Positions 26,337 to 35,542 of a stretch of DNA of 45,850 bases are shown here, in pieces (position 1 is the stretch's first letter; each line of letters opens with the position of its first letter). Origin of the DNA: Bacteroidota bacterium (GTDB lineage Bacteria; Bacteroidota; Bacteroidia; B-17B0; Aurantibacillaceae); NCBI GenBank assembly GCA_021155905.1, contig JAJNBG010000030.1, forward strand, positions 1 through 45,850. The letters run 5' to 3'. The translations under genes and the position numbers were made by a program. The notes under the pieces are model-generated. The model saw only the letters and a program-made list of their open reading frames with translations. It did not search any database and was not told where the DNA came from.

Positions 26337-27212
26337 ATGAATAATAAAGGGTTTGAAGAAGACAATGAACCATGGGATTTGGTACTTGATCCAAAAACCA
26401 AATGGTATTCTTTACGCTTAAATGAACTGTTTCGTTTTAAAGATCTGCTTCTCTTATTTGTAAGAAGGGATTTTGTTTCAATATACAAACAAACCATTTT
26501 AGGTCCACTTTGGTTTTTTGTCCAGCCTATAATTACCTCCATTATTTTTGCCATTACATTTGGAATGTTAGGTGGGATCTCAACTGACGGATTACCCCAG
26601 ATTTTATTTTATTTAACCGGCATCACCCTATGGAATTATTTTTCAGATACGTTAGTTAAAACGTCTGATACGTTTACCGCAAATGCCAGTATTTTTGGTA
26701 AAGTTTATTTTCCGAGGCTAATTGTTCCCTTATCGGTTGTTTTATCCAACCTCGTAAAATTCGGCATACAATTCTTATTGTTTCTTGCTGTCTGGCTTTA
26801 TTATATTATCACAACGGATAAGGTTCATCCGAACTCAACCATTTTATTAATTCCGTTCCTGATCTTATTGATGGGCTTTTTAGGCCTCGCCATGGGGATC
26901 ATTATTTCATCCATTACAACAAAATACCGTGATTTGAAGTTCCTGGTAAGTTTTGGGGTACAGCTTTTAATGTACGCTTCTCCAATCGTATTCCCATTAT
27001 CACTAGTGACAGAAAAATACCCGCAGTACAAAATTTTCATTATCGCAAATCCTATAACCAGTATTATTGAAGCCTTTAAATATGCATTCCTTGGAGTTGG
27101 GGAATTGAATTTCTTTTATCTGGGTTATAGTCTTTTGTTCACCATCGTATTATTTTTTATTGGGTTAATCATATTTAATAAAGTAGAAAAATCATTCATG
27201 GATACCGTTTAA
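26337..27212 (+). CDS. wzm: ABC-2 polysaccharide exporter permease (Wzm)
   Basis: The 291-residue protein has a cytoplasmic N-terminus with FRFKDLLLLFVRRDFVSIYKQT, the amphipathic gate helix of Wzm/TagG permeases, followed by ILGPLWFFVQP and six hydrophobic segments, with a YASPIVFPLSLV stretch late in the domain. It should form the membrane channel that moves a lipid-linked O-antigen or similar glycan across the inner membrane. It heads block D, 32 bases before its ATPase. Confidence 0.93.
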   Translation: MNNKGFEEDNEPWDLVLDPKTKWYSLRLNELFRFKDLLLLFVRRDFVSIYKQTILGPLWFFVQPIITSIIFAITFGMLGGISTDGLPQILFYLTGITLWNYFSDTLVKTSDTFTANASIFGKVYFPRLIVPLSVVLSNLVKFGIQFLLFLAVWLYYIITTDKVHPNSTILLIPFLILLMGFLGLAMGIIISSITTKYRDLKFLVSFGVQLLMYASPIVFPLSLVTEKYPQYKIFIIANPITSIIEAFKYAFLGVGELNFFYLGYSLLFTIVLFFIGLIIFNKVEKSFMDTV

Positions 27213-27244
27213 TCAGCGGTATTTTTTAAGGAGATAAAGTAAAA

Positions 27245-28525
27245 ATGAGTAAAATAGTTTTAAGCGCTAAAAATATATCCAAACAATATCGTTTAGGTCA
27301 GCTGGGTACTGGAACTATTTCTCATGATCTAAACCGTTGGTGGCATAAAGCAAGAGGAAAAGAGGACCCTTATTTACAGGTTGGTGACGCTAATGACAGA
27401 ACCAGTAAAGGCGGGAGCGACTATGTATGGTCCTTAAAAGACATTAATTTTGATGTAAGGCAGGGAGATGTACTTGGTATTATTGGGAAAAACGGAGCAG
27501 GTAAATCAACTCTTTTAAAGATTTTATCACAGGTGACGACACAAACAACCGGCCAGATAAAAATAAGAGGAAGAATTGCTGCTTTATTGGAAGTTGGCAC
27601 GGGTTTTCATCCTGAACTGACAGGCCGTGAAAATATCTTTTTAAATGGTGCCATCCTCGGCATGACCAAACAGGAAATAAAAAATAAGTTTGATGAGATT
27701 GTTAATTTCAGTGGTGTAGAAAAATATATTGATACACCTGTAAAACGTTATTCATCAGGGATGATGGTGAGATTAGGATTTGCTGTTGCTGCTCACCTGG
27801 AGCCGGAAATTTTAATTATTGATGAAGTATTGGCGGTTGGTGATGCTGAATTTCAAAAAAAATGCATGGGCAAAATAAAAAATGTAGCCGGCGAAGGGCG
27901 CACTGTTTTATTTGTGAGCCATAACATGCAGGCCATGTCAAGCCTTTGCAAAAACGGGATCTTATTAAAGAATGGAACTATTGATGAAATCGGTGACATT
28001 AATTCTTGTATCAAAAAATATAATGGGTTGTTCAACGACTCTGTTATTGGGACGGCAAGCATTAAGGACCGCCTGGAAAGAGCTAACAGCACAGGGAATA
28101 TTTTGTTCAATAATATCCAGGCTTTTTCAAATGGGCAAAAATCATGGGACTTTAAATACGACGAAGAAATACATCTTAAATTTGATTGTGAGGTAAGAAC
28201 GAATTCACACGGTGCTTTATTTTATATGGCCCTTTTGGACCCGATTACTACAGACGTGTTGACGAATATCAAAGTTATTGTAAAAGAAGGTCCGTTACAA
28301 CAGGGTGAAAAAATTTCTTTTAGCATAATCATACCATCCAAAACTTTAAGAATCGGGCAGTTTCTTTTATACTTTGCCATAGGCGATCCCCAAACTCAAA
28401 AATGGTACGATATTGTTGACAGTAATGTGAACTTACCGGCACTAACCATTACTGCTTCTGATTCTGACATTCACAGTAACATTGGTGTTTTTTCAATTCC
28501 TTATAAAATTCAAATAAATTCTTAG
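27245..28525 (+). CDS. wzt: ABC polysaccharide exporter ATPase with C-terminal Wzt domain
   Basis: The 426-residue ATPase has Walker A GKNGAGKST at 81-89, the signature RYSSGM at 168-173, Walker B ILIIDE at 189-194 and a switch His in FVSHNM. After residue about 245 comes a separate beta-rich domain of about 180 residues, as in Wzt proteins that recognise the capped end of an O-antigen chain before export. ATPases of the TagH or KpsT kind lack it, so a capped-chain substrate is likely. AGGAG at 27229-27233 is a rare good ribosome-binding site for this genome. Confidence 0.94.
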   Translation: MSKIVLSAKNISKQYRLGQLGTGTISHDLNRWWHKARGKEDPYLQVGDANDRTSKGGSDYVWSLKDINFDVRQGDVLGIIGKNGAGKSTLLKILSQVTTQTTGQIKIRGRIAALLEVGTGFHPELTGRENIFLNGAILGMTKQEIKNKFDEIVNFSGVEKYIDTPVKRYSSGMMVRLGFAVAAHLEPEILIIDEVLAVGDAEFQKKCMGKIKNVAGEGRTVLFVSHNMQAMSSLCKNGILLKNGTIDEIGDINSCIKKYNGLFNDSVIGTASIKDRLERANSTGNILFNNIQAFSNGQKSWDFKYDEEIHLKFDCEVRTNSHGALFYMALLDPITTDVLTNIKVIVKEGPLQQGEKISFSIIIPSKTLRIGQFLLYFAIGDPQTQKWYDIVDSNVNLPALTITASDSDIHSNIGVFSIPYKIQINS

Positions 28526-28566
28526 ATCTAATTAATAGTCATTGATATCATAAATAAAAATAAAAA

Positions 28567-29577
28567 ATGCTGAATAATAAATCCATTTTAATAACCGGCG
28601 GAACAGGATCATTGGGGAAAGAGTTAACGAGAACCATTTTAGAAAAATGGCCTGATGTAAAGCGACTGGTTATTTTCTCAAGAGATGAACAAAAGCAGTT
28701 TCAAATGGACCAGGAATTCCCTGCTTCAAAATATAAAGCGATCCGTTATTTTATTGGTGACGTGAGAGATTATGATCGCTTGAAAAGAGCTTTTACCGGT
28801 ATTGATTATGTGATCCATGCTGCAGCCATGAAACATGTGCATATTGCCGAATACAATCCGGATGAATGTGTAAAAACAAATATCGGTGGTGCCGATAATG
28901 TGATCAAAGCATGTTTGGAAACAAACGTGACTAAAGTGGTTGCCTTATCAACTGATAAAGCCTGCGCTCCAATAAACTTATATGGTGCTACAAAGTTAAC
29001 ATCAGATAAATTATTCATCGCAGCCAATAATTTTAAAGGGAGCAGAGATTTGAAATTTTCAGTAGTACGTTACGGAAATGTAATGGGATCAAATGGATCT
29101 GTAATTCCTTTTTTCCTGAACAAAAAGAAAGAAGGCGTGTTACCGATCACCGATCCAAATATGACCCGCTTTAATATTTCTCTAAAAGGTGGTGTGGATA
29201 TGGTATTACATGCATTGGAATCAGCCTGGGGCGGAGAATTATTTGTTCCTAAAATACCTTCTTATAAGATCATGGATGTGGCCAATGCCATCGGGCCAAA
29301 CTGCGAACATAAAATCAGTGGAATTCGCCCGGGTGAAAAAATTCATGAAGAAATGATCACCAGCTCAGATTCATTTACAACTTATGACCTGGGAAAATAT
29401 TATGTGATCCTGCCACAGGTTACCAACTGGAAACTGGATGAATACATTAAAAATTTTAATGCCAAATTAGTTCCACAGGGCTTTCACTATACTTCTGAAA
29501 ATAACACGGAGTGGGAAACAGTGGAAGGCTTACGTAAACTAATTGTTGAACACGTTGACCCTACTTTTAAACCATAG
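28567..29577 (+). CDS. pseB: UDP-GlcNAc 4,6-dehydratase (inverting), PseB
   Basis: The 336-residue SDR enzyme has the NAD(P) loop GGTGSLG at 11-17, GDVRDYDRL, AAAMKHVHIAEYNP, the catalytic STDKA at 128-132 and Y139-GAT-K143. The AAAMKHV segment and the C-terminal GIRPGEKIHEEMI are typical of PseB/FlaA1. It converts UDP-GlcNAc to UDP-2-acetamido-2,6-dideoxy-L-arabino-4-hexulose, the first pseudaminate step. It is followed by five further pse genes in pathway-complete order. Confidence 0.95.
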   Translation: MLNNKSILITGGTGSLGKELTRTILEKWPDVKRLVIFSRDEQKQFQMDQEFPASKYKAIRYFIGDVRDYDRLKRAFTGIDYVIHAAAMKHVHIAEYNPDECVKTNIGGADNVIKACLETNVTKVVALSTDKACAPINLYGATKLTSDKLFIAANNFKGSRDLKFSVVRYGNVMGSNGSVIPFFLNKKKEGVLPITDPNMTRFNISLKGGVDMVLHALESAWGGELFVPKIPSYKIMDVANAIGPNCEHKISGIRPGEKIHEEMITSSDSFTTYDLGKYYVILPQVTNWKLDEYIKNFNAKLVPQGFHYTSENNTEWETVEGLRKLIVEHVDPTFKP

Positions 29578-29582
29578 TTAAA

Positions 29583-30731
29583 ATGATTCCATACGGAAGA
29601 CAACATATTACGGATGAAGATATCAAGGCTGTTGTAGAAGCACTGAAATCTGATTTTTTAACCCAGGGTCCGGAGATTGCAAAATTTGAAAAAGCATTTG
29701 CAGAATATATCGGTTGTAAATATGCCGTGGCTGTTTCCAATGGCACTGCCGCCCTGCATTTATGTACCATGGCATTGGGAGTTGATAAAAATTCCAAAGT
29801 GATCACAAGCCCTATCACCTTTGCAGCTTCTGCCAATTGTGTGAGGTATTGTGACGGGGAAGTTTACTTTGCGGACATTGATCCAAAAACCTATTTATTA
29901 GATATCAATAAAGTACGGTCCTTATTAGAATCAAAACCTAAAGATTATTTTCAGGGGATTATCCCCGTTGATTTTGCAGGTAATGCTGTAAACCTGGAAG
30001 AGTTTAGAAAACTGGCGGATGAATTCGGATGCTGGATCATTGAAGATGCCTGTCATGCTCCGGGTGGTTATTTTAATGACAGTAAAGGTGTGAAACAAAA
30101 TTGCGGTAATGGCCGGTTTGCTGAGCTTGCTATTTTTTCCTTTCATCCGGTGAAACATATTGCTTGTGGCGAAGGCGGCATGGTAACAACCAATGATGAA
30201 TCTCTTTATAACAAATTGATCAAACTCCGCACCCATGGAATTACCAAAGACCCCAATCTTATGCATAAAAATGATGGTGGCTGGTATTATGAAATGCAGG
30301 AGCTGGGATATAATTACAGGATCACTGATTTCCAGGCCGCCCTGGGAACATCCCAGTTAAAAAAAGCAGATGCAGGATTGATCAAACGAAAGGAAATTGC
30401 TCAGATCTATTTCGATGCATTTAAAAATAATAAAAAAATAAAAGGCCAATCAGGCGTTGTTGAAGGACATGCTTATCATCTTTATATTATTGAAGTTGAT
30501 CAACGCAAAGAATTATATGACCATTTAAGATCGAAAAATATCTTTTGCCAGGTGCATTATATCCCTGTGCATACCCTACCCTATTATGAAAACCTGGGAT
30601 GGAAACAGGGAGTTTTTAAACATGCCGAAAACTACTATAAAGGATGTTTGAGCTTACCTATGTACCCAACTTTAACTAAAGAAGAGCAATCGTTCGTCAT
30701 AGAACAGATTAATAACTTTTTAAATGTCTAA
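29583..30731 (+). CDS. pseC: UDP-4-amino-4,6-dideoxy-AltNAc transaminase, PseC
   Basis: The 382-residue DegT enzyme has DFLTQGPEIAKFE at 24-36, AVSNGTAALHL, TSPITFAASANCV, EDACHAPGG and PLP K191 in FSFHPVKHIACGEGG. The HPVKHI form of the PLP motif is the PseC signature. It aminates the PseB product at C4. It lies 5 bases after pseB and overlaps pseF by 8 bases. Confidence 0.95.
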   Translation: MIPYGRQHITDEDIKAVVEALKSDFLTQGPEIAKFEKAFAEYIGCKYAVAVSNGTAALHLCTMALGVDKNSKVITSPITFAASANCVRYCDGEVYFADIDPKTYLLDINKVRSLLESKPKDYFQGIIPVDFAGNAVNLEEFRKLADEFGCWIIEDACHAPGGYFNDSKGVKQNCGNGRFAELAIFSFHPVKHIACGEGGMVTTNDESLYNKLIKLRTHGITKDPNLMHKNDGGWYYEMQELGYNYRITDFQAALGTSQLKKADAGLIKRKEIAQIYFDAFKNNKKIKGQSGVVEGHAYHLYIIEVDQRKELYDHLRSKNIFCQVHYIPVHTLPYYENLGWKQGVFKHAENYYKGCLSLPMYPTLTKEEQSFVIEQINNFLNV

Positions 30732-31419
30732 TGTTGCGATCATAACTGCGCGTGGCGGAAGCAAACGCATTCCCCGGAAAAACATAAAAATGTTTAGAGG
30801 CAAACCGATCATTGCTTATTCCATTGAAACAGCTTTGACATGCGGTTTGTTTGATTATGTTATGGTTTCAACCGATGACGAAGAAATTGCAGATAGAGCA
30901 AAAAGCCATGGCGCTGACGTTCCCTTTATCAGGAATGCTGCAACATCGGATGATTTTTCCGGAACAGCAGATGTGATCCTGGAAGTTCTTAATGATCTTA
31001 AAAAAATTGGAAAAGAATTTGATAATGCCTGTTGTATTTATCCCACAGCGCCTTTCATTACTAAACAAACACTGGAAGAAGCTTTTGATCTATTAACAAA
31101 AAAAAAGTTTGACAGCGTATTTCCTATTTGCCCGTTTTCATATCCAATACAAAGAGCTTTAGAAATAAACGATTCAAAAACCAGCATGGTTTGGCCTGAA
31201 AATCTCAGTAAGCGCTCTCAGGACCTTTCACCCAGATTCCATGATGCCGGACAATTTTATTGGATGAATGTCAAAACATTTTTAAATGAAAAAAAAGTGT
31301 TTACAGAAAATACAGGATCAATTATTTTGAACGAAATGCAGGTGCAGGATATTGATACTGAGACCGATTGGAAAATTGCGGAATTAAAACACTCCTTATT
31401 ATTTACAACTAATGTTTAA
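30724..31419 (+). CDS. pseF: Pseudaminic acid cytidylyltransferase, PseF
   Basis: The 231-residue enzyme starts with IITARGGSKRIPRKNIKMF, the CTP-binding loop of CMP-nonulosonate synthetases, then KPIIAYSIETAL, STDDEEIA and YPTAPF. The DAGQFYWM sequence is typical of PseF rather than of NeuA. It activates pseudaminate as CMP-Pse, the last step before transfer. It overlaps both neighbours by 8 bases. Confidence 0.95.
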   Translation: MSNVAIITARGGSKRIPRKNIKMFRGKPIIAYSIETALTCGLFDYVMVSTDDEEIADRAKSHGADVPFIRNAATSDDFSGTADVILEVLNDLKKIGKEFDNACCIYPTAPFITKQTLEEAFDLLTKKKFDSVFPICPFSYPIQRALEINDSKTSMVWPENLSKRSQDLSPRFHDAGQFYWMNVKTFLNEKKVFTENTGSIILNEMQVQDIDTETDWKIAELKHSLLFTTNV

Positions 31420-32440
31420 AAAAACTGTTGTTTTAAGGGCTGATGGGAATGCGCAAATTGGTTTAGGCCACATTTATCGTTGTATCGCCATGGCCGAAAT
31501 GCTTCAGGATGAATTTAACTGTGAATTTTTATTAGGACATCACAGTAAATTCGAAAATGTAATTCCTTCACAATTTTCAATTAAACATATTTCACAGGAA
31601 ATTTCATTGGATCTCGAACACCAATGGATAAAAGAAAACTATAATACCAATTCTATAGCGCTTATTTTAGATGGCTATCAGTTTAAATCATCCTATCAAA
31701 GGAGCATCAAAGACCTTGGAATTAAATTAGTTTATATTGATGATCTATGTCAGGAACACATGTTTGCTGATGCTGTAATCAATCATTCTCCGGTAAAAAA
31801 TCCAGACTTATACAAAAAAGAAACCTATACTCAACTCTACTTAGGAACAGAGTATGTATTATTAAGACAACTTTTTTTAAAGGAGGCGCAGTCCCCTCAA
31901 AATTCTTTTGCAGGAATATCAACAGTGTTAATCACTCTGGGGGGAAGCGATGAACATAATATTACCTTAAAAATACTGAAGGCAGTGCTTTCGTTCAAAC
32001 AGATCAAGACAATAAATATTGTCATTGGTGCACTCTATAAACACAAAGATTCTCTGACCCAAATTATCAATCGTTCAACGCAGAAAATTAGTTTATTCTC
32101 TAATTTAGGTGAAATAGAAATGCTTGAATTGATGAAGAATAACGATGCTGCTTTTGCACCTAGCAGTACAACCTGTCTGGAAGTAATGGCAGTGAACAAG
32201 CCCCTTTTTGTCGGTTATTCGGCTGAGAATCAGAAAGGTTTACATGCTTATTTAGGTGCAAATCAACTGATTTTTGACTTGCAAAACCTGCAAAAAGCGA
32301 GTTCTGAGGAATTAAAACAGATCATTTTGACGAATCTTGATAATAGGCAGGAAATTAATAAAATGTTAACTTTACAAAAGCGCTTAATTGATGGCGAATC
32401 AGGCTCAAGAGTAAAAAATATTATTAAAAATTTAATTTAA
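31412..32440 (+). CDS. pseG: UDP-2,4-diacetamido-2,4,6-trideoxy-altropyranose hydrolase, PseG
   Basis: The 342-residue GT-B-like hydrolase has RADGNAQIGLGHIYRC at 9-24, where the GLGH histidine is catalytic, LILDGYQF, VYIDDLCQ and ITLGGSDEHN. PSSTTCLEVM is the nucleotide-binding end motif. It removes UDP from the sugar precursor. Length and motifs are those of stand-alone PseG, not the PseG-PseH fusions seen in some bacteria. Confidence 0.94.
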   Translation: MFKKTVVLRADGNAQIGLGHIYRCIAMAEMLQDEFNCEFLLGHHSKFENVIPSQFSIKHISQEISLDLEHQWIKENYNTNSIALILDGYQFKSSYQRSIKDLGIKLVYIDDLCQEHMFADAVINHSPVKNPDLYKKETYTQLYLGTEYVLLRQLFLKEAQSPQNSFAGISTVLITLGGSDEHNITLKILKAVLSFKQIKTINIVIGALYKHKDSLTQIINRSTQKISLFSNLGEIEMLELMKNNDAAFAPSSTTCLEVMAVNKPLFVGYSAENQKGLHAYLGANQLIFDLQNLQKASSEELKQIILTNLDNRQEINKMLTLQKRLIDGESGSRVKNIIKNLI

Positions 32441-32441
32441 G

Positions 32442-32990
32442 GTGGATATTAAATTAGTTGATGTTAAAGAACATGACTTAGAACTTATACGGAATTGGAG
32501 AAATTCTGAAGAAGTAAGTCGTTATATGTATACCTCTAATCAAATTACTTCTGAACAGCAATTAGCATGGTTTTCAAAAATTCAAAATGATCCTACCCAA
32601 AAATACTGGCTGATTGAATACGACAATATAAAACTTGGCTTAGTTTCCATATATAATATCAAACAGGATTTTAAACATTGCAGTTGGGCTTTTTATTTGG
32701 GAAATACAGAAGTAAGGGGTGCAGGCATTGGTTCTAAAGTTGAATACACCATTCTTAATTATGTATTTGAAACCATGAAATTCAACAAATTGATGTGTGA
32801 GGTATTTTCCTTTAATGAAAAGGTGATTCAAATGCATAAAAAGTTTGGATTTCAACAGGAAGGCTTTTTCAGAGAACACATTTTAAAAGATGGAAAGTAT
32901 TTTGATGTGGTAGCCTTGGCGATCTTAAAAAGCCAATGGGATCTGTCAAAGGGAAAAATAAAAGAATCAATATATAATAGAGTTATATAA
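32442..32990 (+). CDS. pseH: UDP-4-amino-4,6-dideoxy-AltNAc N-acetyltransferase, PseH (GTG start)
   Basis: This 182-residue GNAT enzyme has LIRNWRNSEEVSRYMYT near the start and the acetyl-CoA loop R92-GAGIG97, followed by NKLMCEVFSFNEKVIQMHKKFGF. That tail is usual in PseH. It acetylates the C4 amine made by PseC. The start is GTG at 32442, one base after the pseG stop; no ATG lies between. Its TAA stop shares a base with the pseI ATG (TAATG). Confidence 0.92.
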   Translation: MDIKLVDVKEHDLELIRNWRNSEEVSRYMYTSNQITSEQQLAWFSKIQNDPTQKYWLIEYDNIKLGLVSIYNIKQDFKHCSWAFYLGNTEVRGAGIGSKVEYTILNYVFETMKFNKLMCEVFSFNEKVIQMHKKFGFQQEGFFREHILKDGKYFDVVALAILKSQWDLSKGKIKESIYNRVI

Positions 32991-34045
32991 TGAACGATAT
33001 AAAAATAGAAAATATAACTATTGGAACAAATCACAAGCCATTTGTGATCGCAGAAATGAGCGGTAATCATAACCAATCATTGGACCGTGCATTGGAACTT
33101 GTTGATGCTGCAGCTGAAGCCGGGGCACATGCTTTAAAGCTTCAGACCTATACGGCTGATACGATTACCATGAAAGGAGCTCATACCATTAATGACCCCA
33201 ATTCGTTATGGAATGGGAAGGAACTGCATGATCTCTATAAAGAAGCATATACCCCATGGGAATGGCATAAAGCCATTTTCGACAGGGCAAAAGAAAAGGG
33301 AATGATCGCGTTTAGCTCTCCTTTTGATGAGACTGCTGTTGATTTTTTAGAAAGTCTGAATGTTCCCTTATATAAAATTGCCTCCTTTGAAAACACACAT
33401 CATCCGTTATTGGCCAAAGTGGCTAAAACCGGCAAACCCGTTATTGTGTCAACCGGTGTTGCTACCAATACCGATATCGAAGAAAGCGTAAAGGTTTTAA
33501 AAGATAACGGATGCAAAAATATCATCCTGTTAAAATGTACCAGTACCTACCCCGCCACTCCTGAAAATACAAATCTTGTTACGATTCCGGATATGATCAA
33601 CAAATACCAATGTATGATCGGCTTATCAGATCATACCATGGGCATTGGCGCATCGGTTGCCGCAGTTGCTTTAGGTGCAAGAGTGATTGAAAAACATTTT
33701 ACTTTAAAAAGATCCGATGGTGGTGTTGATTCAGCATTCTCTTTGGAACCGGAAGAATTAAAAGCATTGGTCATTGAAACCGAAAGAGCCTGGTTGGCTT
33801 TGGGTAAAGTTCAATACGGCGTTCAGGCGGCCGAAGAAAAAAGCCTCTTTTTTAAACGTTCCATTTACATATCCCGTGATATAAAAAAAGGAGAAATTTT
33901 CAGTGAAGAGAATTTAAAAATAATCAGACCTGCTGATGGATTGGCCCCAAAATACTGGAACGAGGTAATAGGTAAACCCGCTTCAATGGATTTAACAAAA
34001 GGCCAGCCATTGAAAATGGATTTTATTGATAAATCAAAATCATAA
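32990..34045 (+). CDS. pseI: Pseudaminic acid synthase, PseI
   Basis: The 351-residue protein joins a NeuB-type TIM barrel (FVIAEMSGNHNQS at 18-30, LKLQTYTADTIT, SSPFDETAVDFLE, GLSDHTMGIGASVAAVALGA) to a C-terminal SAF antifreeze-like domain (RSIYISRDIKKGEIFSEENL, about 285-345). It condenses the PseG product with phosphoenolpyruvate. KAYTADT and the SDHTMG motif are more PseI than NeuB. With it all six Pse enzymes are present in the same operon. Confidence 0.95.
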   Translation: MNDIKIENITIGTNHKPFVIAEMSGNHNQSLDRALELVDAAAEAGAHALKLQTYTADTITMKGAHTINDPNSLWNGKELHDLYKEAYTPWEWHKAIFDRAKEKGMIAFSSPFDETAVDFLESLNVPLYKIASFENTHHPLLAKVAKTGKPVIVSTGVATNTDIEESVKVLKDNGCKNIILLKCTSTYPATPENTNLVTIPDMINKYQCMIGLSDHTMGIGASVAAVALGARVIEKHFTLKRSDGGVDSAFSLEPEELKALVIETERAWLALGKVQYGVQAAEEKSLFFKRSIYISRDIKKGEIFSEENLKIIRPADGLAPKYWNEVIGKPASMDLTKGQPLKMDFIDKSKS

Positions 34046-34048
34046 TTA

Positions 34049-35530
34049 ATGAACATTTTTGTTTACGCTACTCAGGAAACCTGTACTCCTCACACTGAGA
34101 CTGAACTGGAATTGATTCAACAGCACCTGGATAAAAATGATACTGTTTTCCGGGTTATTTGCAAAGGTGATATGCCGGCCTGTGATATTAATCCCACACA
34201 TGAATACCTGAAATGTCTGAAATGTGATAATAATAGGAAGTGTGGCGAAAAGCTTCTAAACGGTAGCCCCCATCACCTTCCGATAATTTCAAACTCTTAT
34301 GTACCAGACTTTACAGACCTGAACAATTGCAAAAACATTGCAGAGTTAAAAAAAATAAAATTCAGGAATTTTGATGTGGGTATGGCCATTGCTTCATCTC
34401 TTATTTCTGAATTCAGGGAACCGGACCTGGATGTTATCAAGCATAAAGAACTTATTAGAAAATTTTTCATTGGAACCATTCGCACATATCTAACAGCACT
34501 GGACCATATCAAAAAACATAAGCCATCTATTGTCTATATTTTTAATGGCCGACTGGCTTACGAAAAAGCAGCTTTAAGAGCCGCGCAGGAATCCAACACA
34601 ACCTATATAGTTCACGAACGGGGTTGTGATAAGTATCATTATGACCTTTTTGTAAATAATAGTCCGCATGATTTTGACTACCACTTAAACCAACTGGACA
34701 CTTATTGGGAAAAGGGCTTGCATTCTGATGAAGAAAGAAATAAAATCGCTAATGAGTTTTTCACCAGCAGGCGCAAAGGAACACAGAAGGAGTGGGTTTC
34801 TTTTACAGAAAAACAGCGTCATGATTTAATGCCCGAAAATTTTGACCCTACCAAAATCAACATTGGAATCTTTAATTCCTCGGTGGATGAATATGCGGCA
34901 ACCGACAAAGTAAAAGAATACCCTTTCTATCAAAACCAGGAAGATTTTATTGATACTATCGTAAAGAAATTTAATGACAAACCTGATTATCATTTCTATT
35001 TAAGAGTTCATCCCAATCTTAGTCCCGTAAAAAACTTACAGACAGAACGAATCTCTCAATTGAGCAATAAAAATCTGACTATTATTCCCGGTACTTCTGA
35101 AGTAAGCTCCTATAAACTTTTAGATCATTGTGAAAAAGTAATCACATTCGGATCAACCATGGGAATTGAAGCTGTTTATTGGGAAAAGCCATCGATATTG
35201 GTTTCAAGAAGTTCTTATGACACGGATGATAGTGTTTATAAAGCAAAGTCTTATGAAGAAACTGTAGAACTGATTGAAACAGATATCAAACCAAGGGGTA
35301 AAACTACTGCTCTAAAAGTGGGTTATTACAACATGGTGAAGGGTATTAAATTTAAAATATTCAAACCTATAGATCTGTTTAAAGGCACCTATGAAGGAGT
35401 TAATGTTATGGAGAAGGAAAATCTCTTTACCTTCCTGGTTTTTAAATTCAGTCGTTTTAAATTTACGAAGCCTTTCATCGATTTTTATGGATGGTTGTAT
35501 AAAAAGTATAAATTAAAATTGTGGTTTTAA
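34049..35530 (+). CDS. KpsS/LipB-like GT-B protein, candidate pseudaminyltransferase
   Basis: This 493-residue protein has no named family that I can assign with certainty. The N-terminal region contains a cysteine cluster with CLKCDNNRKC. The middle has VYIFNGRLAYEKAALRAAQE and VHERGCDKYHYD; the C-terminal half has YHFYLRVHPNLS and KVITFGSTMGIEAVYWEKPSIL. The RVHPN...STMGIEA pattern is that of capsule synthesis GT-B enzymes such as KpsS/KpsC-type Kdo transferases. It follows pseI by 3 bases, so it is the best candidate to transfer Pse from CMP-Pse. The role is inferred. Confidence 0.65.
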   Translation: MNIFVYATQETCTPHTETELELIQQHLDKNDTVFRVICKGDMPACDINPTHEYLKCLKCDNNRKCGEKLLNGSPHHLPIISNSYVPDFTDLNNCKNIAELKKIKFRNFDVGMAIASSLISEFREPDLDVIKHKELIRKFFIGTIRTYLTALDHIKKHKPSIVYIFNGRLAYEKAALRAAQESNTTYIVHERGCDKYHYDLFVNNSPHDFDYHLNQLDTYWEKGLHSDEERNKIANEFFTSRRKGTQKEWVSFTEKQRHDLMPENFDPTKINIGIFNSSVDEYAATDKVKEYPFYQNQEDFIDTIVKKFNDKPDYHFYLRVHPNLSPVKNLQTERISQLSNKNLTIIPGTSEVSSYKLLDHCEKVITFGSTMGIEAVYWEKPSILVSRSSYDTDDSVYKAKSYEETVELIETDIKPRGKTTALKVGYYNMVKGIKFKIFKPIDLFKGTYEGVNVMEKENLFTFLVFKFSRFKFTKPFIDFYGWLYKKYKLKLWF

Positions 35531-35542
35531 CTCAAATCAGGC

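Noticed and set aside
32990..34045. NeuB (N-acetylneuraminate synthase) instead of PseI
   Set aside because: The barrel and SAF domains fit both, but the full set PseB/C/F/G/H in the same operon makes PseI the only consistent choice.
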